A stretch of DNA of 64,000 nucleotides from Prorocentrum cordatum (Eukaryota > Sar > Dinophyceae > Prorocentrales > Prorocentraceae), in NCBI GenBank assembly GCA_963575745.1, contig CAUYUJ010018059.1:803501-867500 (forward strand). The letters run 5' to 3'. The stretch's first letter is position 1, and each line of letters starts with the position of its first letter. This document shows, in pieces, positions 48,905-59,935 of this stretch. The notes beneath the pieces are model-generated. The model was not told the origin of the DNA and searched no databases. It saw nothing but the letters and a program-made list of their open reading frames with translations. Position numbers and translations under genes: made by a program.

Positions 48905-49861
48905 GTACAGCGCTGGCTTCAGTCAGCTGTGCGTGATCGGGCTTTGCAGCGGGTTGCACCGTAGCGCAGCATGGCGATTTCTTTCCTTCTCTCTCTCTCT
49001 CTCTCTCTCTTTCTTCCCTCTCTCTCCCTCTATATATCCCTCCCGTCCTTCTGCACGTACCGCTTGGGTGGTATACGTTTCAAAAGACACCGCGGTCTCA
49101 GACATCCGCATCGGACCCTGGTGTCTCATTTTGAGCTGGCCTGCCATAGACCCGAGATCCACGTACTCAGCGCAGTTTGGAACCAAATAACTATCCTGGC
49201 GAAGGACACAACCAATATGCAGTCGTGACCAGCGCAGCTGTAAGAGTCATCTTCGGTGGGGCTCCTGTGTTGAGCCACGAGACGCGCCCGATGGGGCGTG
49301 CCGACCTGGGCGAGGAGCCGCCCGACCAACTGGGGCTCGCCAGGGGAGCTCCCCCTGCGGGGCCACGACGCGTGAAGGGGGCTGTGCCGACAGCGCCCGT
49401 GGGCCCTCCCGCCCGGGGCCTGCGGTGGCGCTCCCTGGGGGGTCGAGAGCGCCTCCGAGGCGCGGGCGTGCAGGCGGCCCGCAGGTCGGGGGGCGTGCGC
49501 CGCCCGTGGCCCTCGGTGGCCTGGTGGCGTCCGGCGCCACGCCTCCCGTCGGTCCCCGCCTCCTGCAGCACCCGCTCGCGCTTGCTCCGGCCGCACGCGC
49601 CCGATGCCCCGCCCCCCTCCCTGCATCCAGGGGGGGGGGGGGACGGGGGCGACGGCTGCCCCATCCAGAGCAGGGCCACTGCTGCGCGCAGCGGGGCCCC
49701 TCGCGCAGCCACGAGCGGCACGGGCGGCGGGCGAAGAGGCGCCGGCCCGGGAGACCGCGAAGGGCGCGCTCGGCAGAGGGTGCGGTCCAGAGGGCGGTCC
49801 AGAGGGCGGGGGGAGTGACGTCTGCGGGGGGGATCTCATGACCGGGGCCAGGACGAGGAAG
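48905..49861. other. Gene-free interval
   Basis: A (CT)n run at 48990-49030, a relic of the 76-bp repeat at about 49240-49390, and GC-rich DNA with G runs at 49628-49643. Long GC-driven ORFs exist on both strands but none is supportable. Confidence 0.5.
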
Positions 49862-50045
49862 GCCGTCACATGTGACACCGTTTCTCTTCAGTAGCTGAGC
49901 TGCTCTCGTGGAACGCGTTGGGACCGCTTGGGGCTGCCGCGGCCTCCCATGAGGCAGTCGTGGGGATCCCGTGGGGCCTCCTTGGGCCGTCGTGGGGCCC
50001 TCGCACGCCGTCTTGGGCCTCTATTGGGCAGTGCTGGGGATCTCG
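49862..50045 (+). repeat. Repeat H copy 2 followed by repeat J copy 2
   Basis: 49862-49893 is repeat H. 49894-50045 matches 46150-46310 at roughly 80 percent. At 45-46 kb H and J are 0.8 kb apart, so the two were adjacent in an ancestor or came together here. Confidence 0.8.
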
Positions 50046-50240
50046 TGACTTGGGCCATGAGATCCTCCGCGGATGTCATGGCGACTCTTCTTCTCTCGCG
50101 ACGTCCCCGGGTGAGCAGCAGCCGCCGGCGCGCACGCGCGCTCTCCCTCTGGGCGCCGCGGCACGGCGCCGCGCAGCTCGGCGGATGCCGCTGGCAGGGG
50201 GGTGGGAGCAGCCTTGACGCTTTCGCGTCGTTGAAACATA

Positions 50241-50415
50241 CAGTCAGCCCGCAGAAGAAGGACGGGCATCCTTCCCGAAGGGTACCCCTGCATCCTTGCC
50301 TCCTCGGTCCAGCCTTGGCCAGTTTCGTTCGCCGCGCCGTTCTCGAGAAGCTTCGAAGTAGGCATTCAAGCCCCTTGCATCCTTGTCGCGCATCCTTCTG
50401 ATACGGGCCGACTGC
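50241..50415 (+). repeat. Dispersed repeat F, copy 2
   Basis: Landmarks shared with 10733-10910 include GGGTACCCCTGCATCC, GCCTCCTCGGTC and CTCGAGAAGCTTCGAAGT. Confidence 0.82.
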
Positions 50416-50419
50416 TCAC

Positions 50420-52300
50420 CACATGTCGTAGTAGAACGGAAGGGGCCACAACTCGCCCAGAAAAGCAAGTGTAGTCCCCCCTCAGACCAGCCATGAGAGG
50501 GCAGCCTTTTGCCCAGACCCCCTCAAACCCTCCAGGACAGCTCAGATTAAACCCCCTCTCAGATCAGTTCACTTTGTCACTTTCGGTCAGGGTCCTCACG
50601 CCTGACCCGTATGGCGATATCAAGCGCGTGCCTTTTTCAGTATGCTTGTCAACGTTTCGCCCCTGCGTGGGATCGTCGGGATTCGATTGAGAATGGCAGC
50701 TACATGCGAACACAGCAAGTGCATGAGTGACAAAGTTGAGTGCACTGTCGTGGCACACAGAAACACTCGAATGCGGGGATCGGTCCACAGCACCCCTGTA
50801 TTTCGAGTAGGGGATCGACTACACAATTGATTTACCCCAGAATTGATGTTCTCGTCGAATCTACGAAAGTACATAGCATATTGGTAGGTCAACGGCACAA
50901 TCTTCGCATGTCTCGCTGATTCGACTGAGAAATCGATCTCTTGCTCGAGTATTGCATTGTTGCTTATGCCGCTGGGTCGCCGGACGGAGACGGCAGAGAG
51001 GGGCGGACAAATCATCCAGGGGCCGTCAAGGAGTGGCCCCAGGAATGAAAAAACGGTGACCCCAGGGAAAGGTCGCGACCTTTTGCGGAGCCACCTCGTG
51101 AGAAGACACGACGTCGGAGGTTTGGGAAAGTTATTGGGGACGGGAGGGGGAGGATGGGTGTGAGGAGGAGGGCGAGGAGGGGGAGGAGATCGCCTCCTCC
51201 CCCTCCTCGCCATCCTCTCACACCGCCTGGCTGGCGCATACTCTGAGCCCTTTGGGGACCCTCTTCTCGTCCTGTTTTTTTTGACTTTCCTGCTCGGCTG
51301 CGCCAGCCAGGCCTAATTTGTGTTTCGCTCCGCGAAGGCGGCGTCTTCTTTTCCTTTTATCAAGTCACGCTCCAGGCTGCAACCCTAAGTTTGCGCAACG
51401 TCAAGAAGGAGGAGGAGGAGGAGGAGGAGGAGGAGGAGGAGAAGAGGGATGACGAGAACGAGGACGAAGGATAGAATGGGGTGTATCCCCATCTCCACTG
51501 GGTATCTCAGCCCCACCAGCCCACCCTCCCAGGATGGAGATGGGTCCCGCGAAACCCGAAGGGAACAGCACTTATCCCTACCTCGTGGGGGGTGTAGGTT
51601 GGCCAGTTGGGCGGAGGCCATGCCAGTGAGGATGGGGATCGGTTAAACGATGCTCACGGGTGCAGGAGGAGGGGATTGGACATGGGGATGAGGGTTAGGA
51701 TGGATGGAAGAGTGGGATGACGAGGACGAAGGGTAGTATAAGGAGGAGGAGGAGGAGAAGGAGCAGGAGGAAATTTCGTCCCCAGTCCCTTCTTCATTAC
51801 ACAGTTGTGACAACACGTTCTCCAGTTCGCACCGGCGAAGATACCTCCCATCCCGTCCAACATCCTCAGCACAATGCGGTGCTTGCGCCATTCGCTGGCG
51901 GCGTTGTGAGCCCGAATGTTCTCATACCCGGTTGCCGCGTTCCGGGATCGAAAACCATTTCGCGCCAAACCCTATGAACCGTCGAGAAGGATGCGTGTCC
52001 GCGCCAGTGGCGAGCGACAATTGTAAGACGTTCTTGTCGCGGCGATGTAGTCCATACAAGCAGCTTCGCTCATTGTTCGAAGTGATTCACTTAAAAAACG
52101 GTCGCCGAATGTGCCCGCAGTTAGGGTGGGACGTCCTTTGTACACAGAAATTGGCATATGTCCTGCGACAAGGTGGGGTCAGAAAGTTCAGGTACGTGCC
52201 CAGCGACAGCCCAGCTTGGAGCAGGGGCCGCCCCCCATCCTCGCAACCGTTGCGCAGTATGGGCTGTTCACCAGCTTGGACCCAAAAATAGCACGCTATT
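50420..52300. other. Gene-free interval
   Basis: Contains the GGA tract at 51405-51440 and the hairpin at 51172-51210. No coding region I can support. Confidence 0.5.
51172..51210. repeat. Perfect 17-bp inverted repeat with 5-nt loop
   Basis: GCGAGGAGGGGGAGGAG (51172-51188) pairs exactly with 51194-51210. Pairing continues imperfectly outward (GTGTGAGGA against TCCTCTCACAC). No T run follows. Confidence 0.88.
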
Positions 52301-52309
52301 GCACCCTGC

Positions 52310-52460
52310 ATGTGTATACTACGTGGTGCGAGCTGTGTGGCACAATACATATGTAGCGCAGCACGTATGTGTGGTACAACTTGTGTGGTGCAAGCTGTGT
52401 GGTGCAATGCGTGTGGTGTCAGCTACGCGGAGTAATCGATGTGGTGCAAGCTACGCCAAC
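52310..52460 (-). repeat. TTGCACCACACAGC-type repeat, reverse orientation
   Basis: GTGTGGTGCAAGCTGTGTGG and variants, reverse complement of the family at 9415-9600. Confidence 0.8.
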
Positions 52461-52769
52461 GGCTGCTCTGACCCTGCGGACACCAAGCCAACATTGCTCC
52501 AAGCGCATTGTACGACAGAGTGGCGATGTCGGGTGATTTTGGTCGCCGTCGTCGTCGTCACGGTGGTCGTTGTCGTGATCGTTGTCTTCAGAGGCGCCGC
52601 GGCTTTAGCAGCGAAGTACGGAGAAGACGGGAGTTGATTTGGGTCATCGTTGTTGCGGCGGGCTGCACTCCAGTTCGAACCCACCCTTCGGACAGACCTT
52701 GGGTCTCGCGTGCGTCCAGTGTTCTCTGTCAGGAGGGTCCCCCAATCCTAGGCGACTGCGCGGGGAGCA

Positions 52770-52960
52770 GAAGGAGGAGGAGAAGACGGAGGAGACGGAG
52801 GAGACGGAGGAGGGGTATGAGGACCAGAGTAAGCCCAAGGTGCATCAGCGATGCTGCAATACTCCCTCTCATCCCAAGTCCCCTCCCCACACGTCCCTAC
52901 AAGGTTCGTTTTCACTCCAAGAAGCGCCCGCTGGGAAAGACCAGCACAGTTGGACCTGCC
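52770..52960 (+). repeat. GGA tract and anchor repeat K, copy 1
   Basis: GGAGAC-type tract to 52820, then AGTAAGCCCAAG, ATCAGCGATGCTGCAAT and TCCCTACAAGGTTCG. Anchor K recurs at 57722-57850 and 59050-59180, each time just 3' of a microsatellite. Confidence 0.75.
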
Positions 52961-53959
52961 ATTGTGGCAAGGGCAGGCGTAGCCGACGAATCGCCTCATT
53001 CTGGTTGTTCCTCACGGCGCCAGGCTTTCTGGGCCGATCTTGTTGACAGCGTCTTCGGAGTCGGCTCGTGACTAGAACCCAAGCGCGCGTGGCGCGCGCG
53101 GTTCTATCATACACGTATACGTTTACACAACTTATATTGGATCCTGTCCTTTTCAGCCACGTTGTCTTGAAGCTCCTAGAGGTTCTCCAGGAAACCTCTT
53201 GGCGGGATCTTGGGATAGTCTTAGGCGTTTCATGGTCTGGGCACGTGGTATACATGAGTGCTACCTTGTTGAAGCACCGCGTGCTTTTTGACAATTCTGG
53301 GCCCGGGAGGTTCATGCGACACAGCCTGGCAAGTTGGTTTGACTTCGGTTTGGCCCTCAACAGCCTTCACAGTCTTCCAGCACCCACTACAACGGTGGGA
53401 GCCATAGGGCACTGCACTATGTGCTCGAGGTACGGCGGCGGACATACTTGTGCATGTGCGTGTATGCCTCTCCCTCTGGTTCTCGTCCTCTCCCTGCGCA
53501 TTGATGTATCCCTCTTCTTTCTCCCTCATTCCCTCTGGTGCTGTTTTTCCTCGTCCTCCTCCTTCTCCTCCTCATCAGCATCAGCATCAGCATCATCCTC
53601 TTCCCTCCTGCTCATCCACCTTTTTCCTCCAGTGTGAGCAGATCCCCCCTTTCTGATTGCGCATAACACGATGGCGTCCTGCTGGGGGGTCCAGGTCCGC
53701 AAAGGCCCCCGTCGGCGGATAGAACAAAAAATCGGCGCAGTGGGAAGGGATGGATGGGATGGGGTAGGATGCCAGATATGGCGCGAGCGCGCCTAGCTTG
53801 CCCCGCCTCCCTCTCTCCCTCCCCCGCCGTTCCCTCGGCCGCGTCGGCCCGGCTTGGGCCACCCGCGCAACTCAGCCAGGCCTGAAGCCAAATAACCATC
53901 ACGGATTGCAACCCCTCGAGCCGTAGGCGCTCGCCCGCTTCCCACACAGCTGCAGCCCT

Positions 53960-54130
53960 CGCACATTCCGTGACCCCGTGGAAAGTTCCACCGAAGGCCC
54001 CCCAGGTGGCAGCGCCCGCCCGCCCGTTGTGGTACGCACAGCTCGCGCGTTTCGTGGCTCCATGGGGAGCTCCACCGAGAGCGCCAGTGGCAGCGCCCGT
54101 ATGCATCGCCCCGCCCCTGGTGGCATGCCC
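53960..54130 (-). repeat. Reverse-oriented relatives of the 38-kb 76-bp repeat
   Basis: TTCGTGGCTCCATGGGGAGC, TCCACCGAGAGCGCCAGTGG and ATGCATCGCCCCGCCC are the reverse complement of the 38.2-38.8 kb unit. Confidence 0.75.
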
Positions 54131-54827
54131 CACGCTTCGAGCCCCCCCATGTCGCAGGCCTCGAGGTTGACACCAGCACCAATATCGGCGGTGTGCCTCC
54201 ACCGAGGGAAGAAGATCCCGATCTCGGCGATGGTGGTAATATTCTGGCTTCCAAGGTGACAGAAATATGACCACCAACACCGAAATCCAGGATCACCCTC
54301 TCCCTGTGGAGGCAGCCCCCTGTGTTGGTGTTGGTGCCCATTTCCACCCCCAACAACCCTGGGGGGCTCCCCTCACCTGGCCTGGGCGAGCCCCGCGAGC
54401 ACCGCTGCATCCGTGCAACCGGCTCAGGACACGCGGCGCCCGAGCCACGGGAGGGGGCCCGCCGCCAGCCGACCGGCCGCGCGGGCCCGGCGAGCCATGG
54501 AGGCCCCCGACCTGTGCTTCATGGTGCACTCCTCCGAGGTGGTCGACGAGGAGGGCCGGAGCCACCGAGGCTCAAGGACCGGGCAGAGCGTCCGCCGCCC
54601 TGCCCAGGGGGGGGGGGCCCTAGGGGAGGGGGGAGCCTTCGGGGGCGCCCTCGCGTCCGAGGTTCTCGCTTGGCTCTCGGCCCCCACTGGCCTTCAGGCC
54701 TCGGGGCGCTGCCCAGCAGCGGCTCCTCGCCAGAAGCTTTGCGGGGGGTGCCCGAGTCCCCCCGAGCGGCAGCCAGAGGCCCGAGTTATGACCCGAAAAC
54801 CACGAGGCGTCGAAGAAGGGGGTAACA

Positions 54828-55655
54828 GTGTGTGTGTGTTTGTTTGTGCTTGTACGTTTGTGTGTGTGCGTGTGTGCGTGTGTGCGTGTGTGCGTGTGCG
54901 TGTGCGTGTGCGTGTGCGTGTGTGTGTGTTCGTGTGTGCTGTGTGTGCGGTTGTGGTTGTGCTTGTGTTTGTGAGTGTGCTTGTATGTGTGTTTGTGTTT
55001 ATGCTTGTGTGTGTGTTTGTGGTTGCGTGTGGTTTGTGTGTGTTTGTGTGTGTTTGCGTTTGTGCTTGTGTTTGTTTGCCTGCTTGTATGTGTTTGTACT
55101 TGTGTATGTGTTGCGGTGTGTGGTTGCTGTCATGGTTGTGTGTGTTTGTGTTTGTGATTGTGGTTGTTTGTGTGTATGTGTGTTTGTTGTGTGTATGTGT
55201 GCTTGTGCCTGTGCTTGTGTGTCTGTGTGTTTGTTTGTGTGTTTGTTTGTGTGCTTGTGTGTCTGTTTGTGTTTGTGTGCCTGTTTGTGTGTGGGTCTTG
55301 TTTTGTGCATGTGTTTGTGTTTGTGCTTGTGTGTTTGTGTGTGTGTGTTTCTGTGCGTGTGTTTGTGTTTGTGCGTTGTGGTGTGTATGTGTTTGTGTGT
55401 GTTTGTGGTTGTGGTTGTGTCTGTGATTGTGTATGTTTGTGTGTGTTTGTGCGTGCTTGTGTGTGTGTTTGTGTGTTTGCGTTTCTTTTTGTGTACCTGT
55501 TCGTGTGCCTGTTTGGGTGCCTGTTTGCGTGCCTGTTTGTGTGTATGGGGGGGTTGTGTTGTATATGTGTGCGTGCTTTTGTTAGTTGTTATGTGTATGT
55601 GTGTGTTTGTGTGTGTGTGTGTGTTTGTGTTTGTGTTTTTGTGTGTTGTTGTGAG
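54828..55655. repeat. GT-rich tract 1
   Basis: About 830 bp of TGTGTGTTTGTG-type DNA. It leaves long Cys/Val/Leu ORFs on the plus strand that are not genes. Confidence 0.95.
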
Positions 55656-56139
55656 CGTCCTGGCTCAAGGCGTCTCCGGGGGGGAGGGCCTCCTCCCTCT
55701 GGGGTCGGGGCTCGAGGTTGGCCGGCGCGGCCTGGGCGGCGCGGCGCGGCCGGGCCGCGCACCGCGGCCGCCGCCGCAGCGCGCCCCTGCATGTCTGCCC
55801 GCAGCGGCGCCGTGCTGGCCCCCCCTTGGCCGCGGCCCTGCTGCTGCTGCGCTGTCGACGCGTGCTGCTCGCCGCCGCCGGCGCTGCCCCGCCGCCCGGC
55901 ATCCCGCCGGCGTCAGCTGGGGGCCCTGACGCTGGCGGCGCCGCGGGCGGCGCCGCGGCCGCTGGCGCGGCCGCCGCCCTTCGCGCGGCCGCGCCCGCTC
56001 TGGCCGCCGCTTGCGCCGCGGCCGCGGCCGCCGCCGCCTCCGCGGCCGCTGCCGGCTTTTGGCCGGCCGCGGCCTCGCTTGTGCGGGCGGCCGCGCTCGC
56101 TGCATGCGCCGCCGCGGCCCTTGGGACCGCTGACTCCAC

Positions 56140-57010
56140 TGCCGCGGCGGATGACTTCGGCTTCCACGCGCTGGCGCCCAGCGACGCCGAGGACAAGCGG
56201 AAGAAGCTGGCGGCTGAGCTCGTCAACAGTCGTTTGGCCATGATGGCGACCATTGGCATGTTCTTCCATGTCGGCGGGGCTGGCCCCGCCCGGGGCGACT
56301 GGGCGCGCTGCACGGGCCCCCCGCTGCGCGCGCTCGGGAGCGAGCTGGGCGTGCGGGGCACCGTTGGCTGGGATCCCGCTGGCCTCACCGCGGATGGCGG
56401 CACGGATGGCTTCGTCAGCTGGCGTCAGACCAAGCTGGATCACGGCCGCGTGTCCGTACTGGCGACGGTACGGTGCATGACCTCAGACATCACCCGCACG
56501 CTGCCAGGGTACACGTTGCCGCCCGCTTGCTGGAAGTTCGCGGGCACCCCGAGCGGCCTCGCCTCGATCTCCAAAGTTCCCGCGGCGGGTTGGGCGCTGA
56601 TCGCGACGCACGGCGCCCTCAGCGAGCCGCCCCAGGACCAGTCCGCTGGCCCCGCTGCCGCTGCGGGCGATCTCTGCGCCCAGGCGCGCACGCCCAGGTC
56701 CGCGAACTTCTGGGACCTTATTTGGCCCGCGGCGAATGGTAGCACGGAGGACCTCGCCAGGAGGCGCCAGGCGGAGCTTCAGCTCGGCCGCGCGGGCACG
56801 TTGACGACGATGGGGCACGTCATGCCCGAAATCACCAGCAAGCTGCCCGTTTACTTGTCGCCTCCTGCCAGCGTGAAGGTCGCGCGCGGCCCGCGCGGTC
56901 TCGAGGCGATATCCCAGGCCTCCGCGGCGGGCTGCGCGCAGATCATTGCCCTCGGCACGTTCTGCGAGCTGCCCCAGACCCAGCCCGCCGATACCACTGC
57001 CGCCACTGCT
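56140..57010 (+). pseudogene. Degenerate light-harvesting (acpPC) polyprotein fragment
   Basis: The frame is open from 55718, but the recognisable part starts near 56140. It is the end of one unit (AEDKRKKLAAELVNSRLAMM, ATIGMFF), with the canonical E-L-x-N-x-R third-helix motif, followed by the start of the next (GDWARCTGPPLRALGSELGV). Its first helix reads RRQTKLDHGR, where the chlorophyll-ligand Glu is Lys, then KVPAAGW. A second unit start (FWDLIWPA, RRRQAELQLGR) has His replaced by Leu. The third helix that should separate the two is missing. Dinoflagellate peridinin-chlorophyll light-harvesting proteins are polyproteins of such units. Lost ligands and a missing helix point to a decaying copy. 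The upstream Ala/Pro-rich region is not recognisable. Confidence 0.75.
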
Positions 57011-57224
57011 CAGTCGCAAAAGGTCCGAAGATCTTAGTGCTCAGCCGCCTCGCTGTTCGACGCGTGCCCCCCCCCCCCCCCGCGATTCCCAGGTCATCAG
57101 ATCTCGGCGCCTTCCTGCCACTGTCGCTGGTCATCCGCCATCGCTGCTCTGGCACACGATCAGCTTTCAGCCACGTGACACGTCAATTTCTTCGCGCAGC
57201 CAGCCGCCGACGCAAAAAGTTGTT

Positions 57225-57650
57225 GTGCGTGTGTATTTTTGCTTGTGTGTTTGTGGGTGTGGTTGTGTCCTGTGTTTGTTGTTGTGGTTGTGTTTGTATG
57301 TGTGCTTGTGCGTGTGATTGTATGTGTTTGTGGTTGTTGTGTGTATGGGTGTTGTTGTGTATGTGTGCTTGTGTTTGTGTGGTGTTTGTGTGGTGTTGTG
57401 TGTGTTGCGTGTGCGTGCGTTTGCGTGTGTGTATATTTGTGTTTGTGTATGTGTGTGTTGGTGCGTTTGTTGTTGTTTGTGTGTGTGTGTTTGTGTGTGA
57501 TGGTGTTTGTTTGTGTGTTTGTGGTTGTGGTTGTGGTTATGTTTGTGGTTGTGCTTGTGCTTGTGTTTGTACGTGTGCTTGTGTTTGTGGTTGCGTTTGC
57601 GTGTGTGTTTGTGCTTGTGCTTGTCTTTGTGTGCGTGTGTGTGCGCCCAT
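57225..57650. repeat. GT-rich tract 2
   Basis: TGTGTTTGTG-type DNA, ending just before CCCATCCCTGGCCAGG. Together with tract 1 it brackets the light-harvesting fragment. Confidence 0.95.
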
Positions 57651-57721
57651 CCCTGGCCAGGCCAGTTGGGGGGAGTGCGTGCACCGATCTTGGGCCCAGG
57701 CTTGGCCTGGCCAGGATTGGT

Positions 57722-57850
57722 CGGCAGTGGAAGCCCAAGAGTCATCAACGATGTTGCAATAAACCCTCCTTCCAAGCTCCCTCTTCACAGGCCCCTACAA
57801 GGTTTCATCTACACTGAGGGAACTGCCCCGTTGGAAGACAACCGTTGGAA
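57722..57850 (+). repeat. Anchor repeat K, copy 2
   Basis: GGAAGCCCAAGAGTCATCAA, CGATGTTGCAATAAACCCTC and CAGGCCCCTACAAGG, matching 59050-59180 closely. Follows GT tract 2. Confidence 0.85.
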
Positions 57851-58039
57851 CATACTGAACCGTGCCAGAGCATCACTCTTGGGGCGTCAACGCGAAGAGC
57901 CAATATTTTTGTTGCGCCTTGACGATCTTGAATCGTGTCAGAACGCCGTTCGCGGGACGTCACCACCGCGAGTCAACGTAAATTCTGTGCCTTGACAATC
58001 CTGCATCGTTCCAAAACACGGTTTTTGGAACATTGCCCA

Positions 58040-58410
58040 TGGTAATATTTGACATGCGTACAGATTAAGACAGATGCGCGCGGCGCTAAAGCGAGAGCAC
58101 CTTTTGAGAAGGTGCCGCTTTCCACCCGCGAAACGTCTTCAAACATGCGAGACAAGCGTACGTAGCGGGAGGGCGAAAGTCTCAGTTTGAAAGCGGCCTC
58201 GCTCCATCCGTGAAACTCTGGCATGATGTTCAGACGAATGCGCGCGGCGCTAATGCGAGAACCGCAGTTAACACATGGCTCCCTCTCAATCCATGAAGCC
58301 CCTACAATTTGCTAGACGAATGTGCACGGCGCTAGGGCGAAAGCCTCATGTTGGAAGCGGACCGTTCTCCATCCGTGACACCCTTGCAGAGAACAAGCTT
58401 CAGGATCATA
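58040..58410 (+). repeat. Approximately 85-bp tandem repeat L, array 1
   Basis: Units contain GCGCGGCGCTAA, GCGAGAGCC, a GCC-TC-ATCCGTGAAAC step and an AGACGAATG step. Same family as 59385-59735. Confidence 0.85.
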
Positions 58411-58500
58411 ACGCGTGAGGAAGTCTCAGTCGAAACGCTGGGTCCGCCCTACCAACACGTTTCGGAGTGCGACAGAGAGGAGTTATCTTCAAGGAAGAGG
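58393..58500 (+). repeat. Anchor repeat M, copy 1
   Basis: AAGCTTCAGGATCATAAC, then GTTTCGGAGTGCGACAG and GAGTTAT, matching 59735-59845. Leads directly into the GGA tract. Confidence 0.8.
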
Positions 58501-58509
58501 ACTGGGGGA

Positions 58510-59055
58510 CGACAGGGAGGAGGAGGAGGAGGAGGAAGGAAATGATGCGGAGGAGGAGGAGGCAGGGAGGAGGAGGAGGAGGAGGAGGAGGAGGAGGAGA
58601 GGCGGAGGGGAGGAGGATGAGGACGGGGAGGGGGAGGGGGAGGAGGAGGTGGAGGCGCTGGGGAGGGGGAGGGGGAGAAGAAGAAGAGGTGGAGGACAAA
58701 AGGGAGGAGGAGGAAGAGGAGGAGGAGGAGAAGAGGTGGAAGAGGAGGAAGAGGAGGGGGAGGAGGAGGAGGAGGTTATAGGAGGAGGAGGAGGAGGAGG
58801 AGGAGGAGGTGGAGGTGGAGGAGGAGGTGGAGGGGTGGAGGAGGAGGAGGAGGAGGAGGAGGAGGAGGAGGAGGAGGAGGGAGGGGAGGAGGGAGGAGGA
58901 GGAGGAGGAGGAGGAGGAGGAGGAGGAGGAGCGGGGGAGGAGCAGGGGAGGGGGAGGAGGAGGAGGAGGAGGAGGAGGCGGAGGAAGGAGGAGTTGGAGG
59001 AGGAGGAGGAGGAGGACGGGGAGGAGGAGGAGGAGGAGGAGGAGGAGGAGCAGAG
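58510..59055. repeat. (GGA)n tract, about 550 bp
   Basis: Nearly pure purine GGA repeat with few interruptions. Glu/Gly/Arg ORFs (plus) and Leu/Pro/Ser ORFs (minus) are artefacts. Confidence 0.95.
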
Positions 59056-59180
59056 TAAACCCAAGAGTCAGCAACGATGTTAAAGGAAACCCTCCCTCCA
59101 AGCTCCCTCTTCACAGGCCCCTACAAGGGTTCATTTCCACTGAGGGAGCTGCCTCGTTGGAAGACACCCGTTTGAAGACC
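59050..59180 (+). repeat. Anchor repeat K, copy 3
   Basis: Directly after the GGA tract: AGTAAACCCAAGAGTCAGCA, then CTCCAAGCTCCCTCTTCACA. Confidence 0.88.
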
Positions 59181-59384
59181 CAGAAGTATGCCAATGCATT
59201 GTTCTCGGGATGTCAACGCCACGGATCAATTTGATTGTTGCGTCTTGAAGATCTTTAATCGTTCCAGAACGCCACTCTTGGGACTTCGACACCGCGAATC
59301 AGCGCAACTGTTGCACCCTCAGAATCCTGAATCATTCCAAAACACACTTTTTGTTCTGGTACGCTAAGAATGGGAATCCGCGAA

Positions 59385-59735
59385 TGCCTTGCAAATGTTT
59401 AAAACGAATGTGCTCGGCGCTAAGGCGAGAGCCACATTTTGAAAAGGAATCGCCCTCAATCCGTGAAACCTTGGCAATGTTTGAAGAAAGAATGTGCGCG
59501 GCGCTAAGGCGAGAGCCACATTTTGAAAAGGAACCGCCCTCAATCCGTGAAACCCTGACATGTTTAACAAACGAATTCACGCGGCACTAAGGCGAGAGCC
59601 ACATGTTGAAATCCATTCGCCCTCAATCCGTGAGAGTCTAGCAAATATTGAAACGAACGTGCGCGGCGCAAGGGCGAGAGCCACATGTTGATAACCACCC
59701 GCCCTCACTCTGCGAAACTGTTGCCAATTTCAAAG
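59385..59735 (+). repeat. Approximately 85-bp tandem repeat L, array 2
   Basis: Four to five units of GCGCTAAGGCGAGAGCCACA, TTTTGAAAAGGAA and CGCCCTCAATCCGTGAAAC. The units are less diverged than in array 1. Confidence 0.9.
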
Positions 59736-59935
59736 CTTCAGGATCATAACTGGCCTCGGCCCGCCCGGCGACACGCCCGGCCCGCCCTAAAAGTTGGTTT
59801 CGGGGTGCGACAGGGAGAAGTTATTTATAAGGAAAAGCAATGGAGGGGGAGGAGGAGGAGGAGGAGCAGGGGGAGGAGGAGGAGGAGGAGGAGGAGGAGG
59901 AGGAGGAGGAGGAGGAGGAGGTGAAGTTGGCATCC
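59735..59935 (+). repeat. Anchor repeat M copy 2 and GGA tract
   Basis: 59735-59845 matches 58393-58500; 59850-59930 is a GGA tract. Anchor K does not follow this one. Confidence 0.82.

Noticed and set aside
49126-49894. GC-rich ORFs of 138-250 aa
   Set aside because: Several overlap on both strands with equal length and no motif, as expected from composition.
50620-51213. Minus-strand 197-aa ORF
   Set aside because: The first third is low-complexity Pro/Arg and no conserved motif is visible.
52640-52700. tRNA-like B box (AGTTCGAACCC near 52674)
   Set aside because: No A box at the right distance and no cloverleaf could be drawn.
53068-53637. Possible exon with SATLLKHRVLFDNSGPG and SRYGGG
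   Set aside because: Composition is protein-like in the middle, but it starts and ends in simple sequence and no family or splice sites are convincing; left unannotated.
54413-56243. Cys/Val-rich proteins of 337-365 aa
   Set aside because: They read GT-rich simple sequence; only the part after 56140 has protein signatures.
58406-59234. Glu/Gly and Leu/Pro/Ser ORFs
   Set aside because: Products of the GGA tract.
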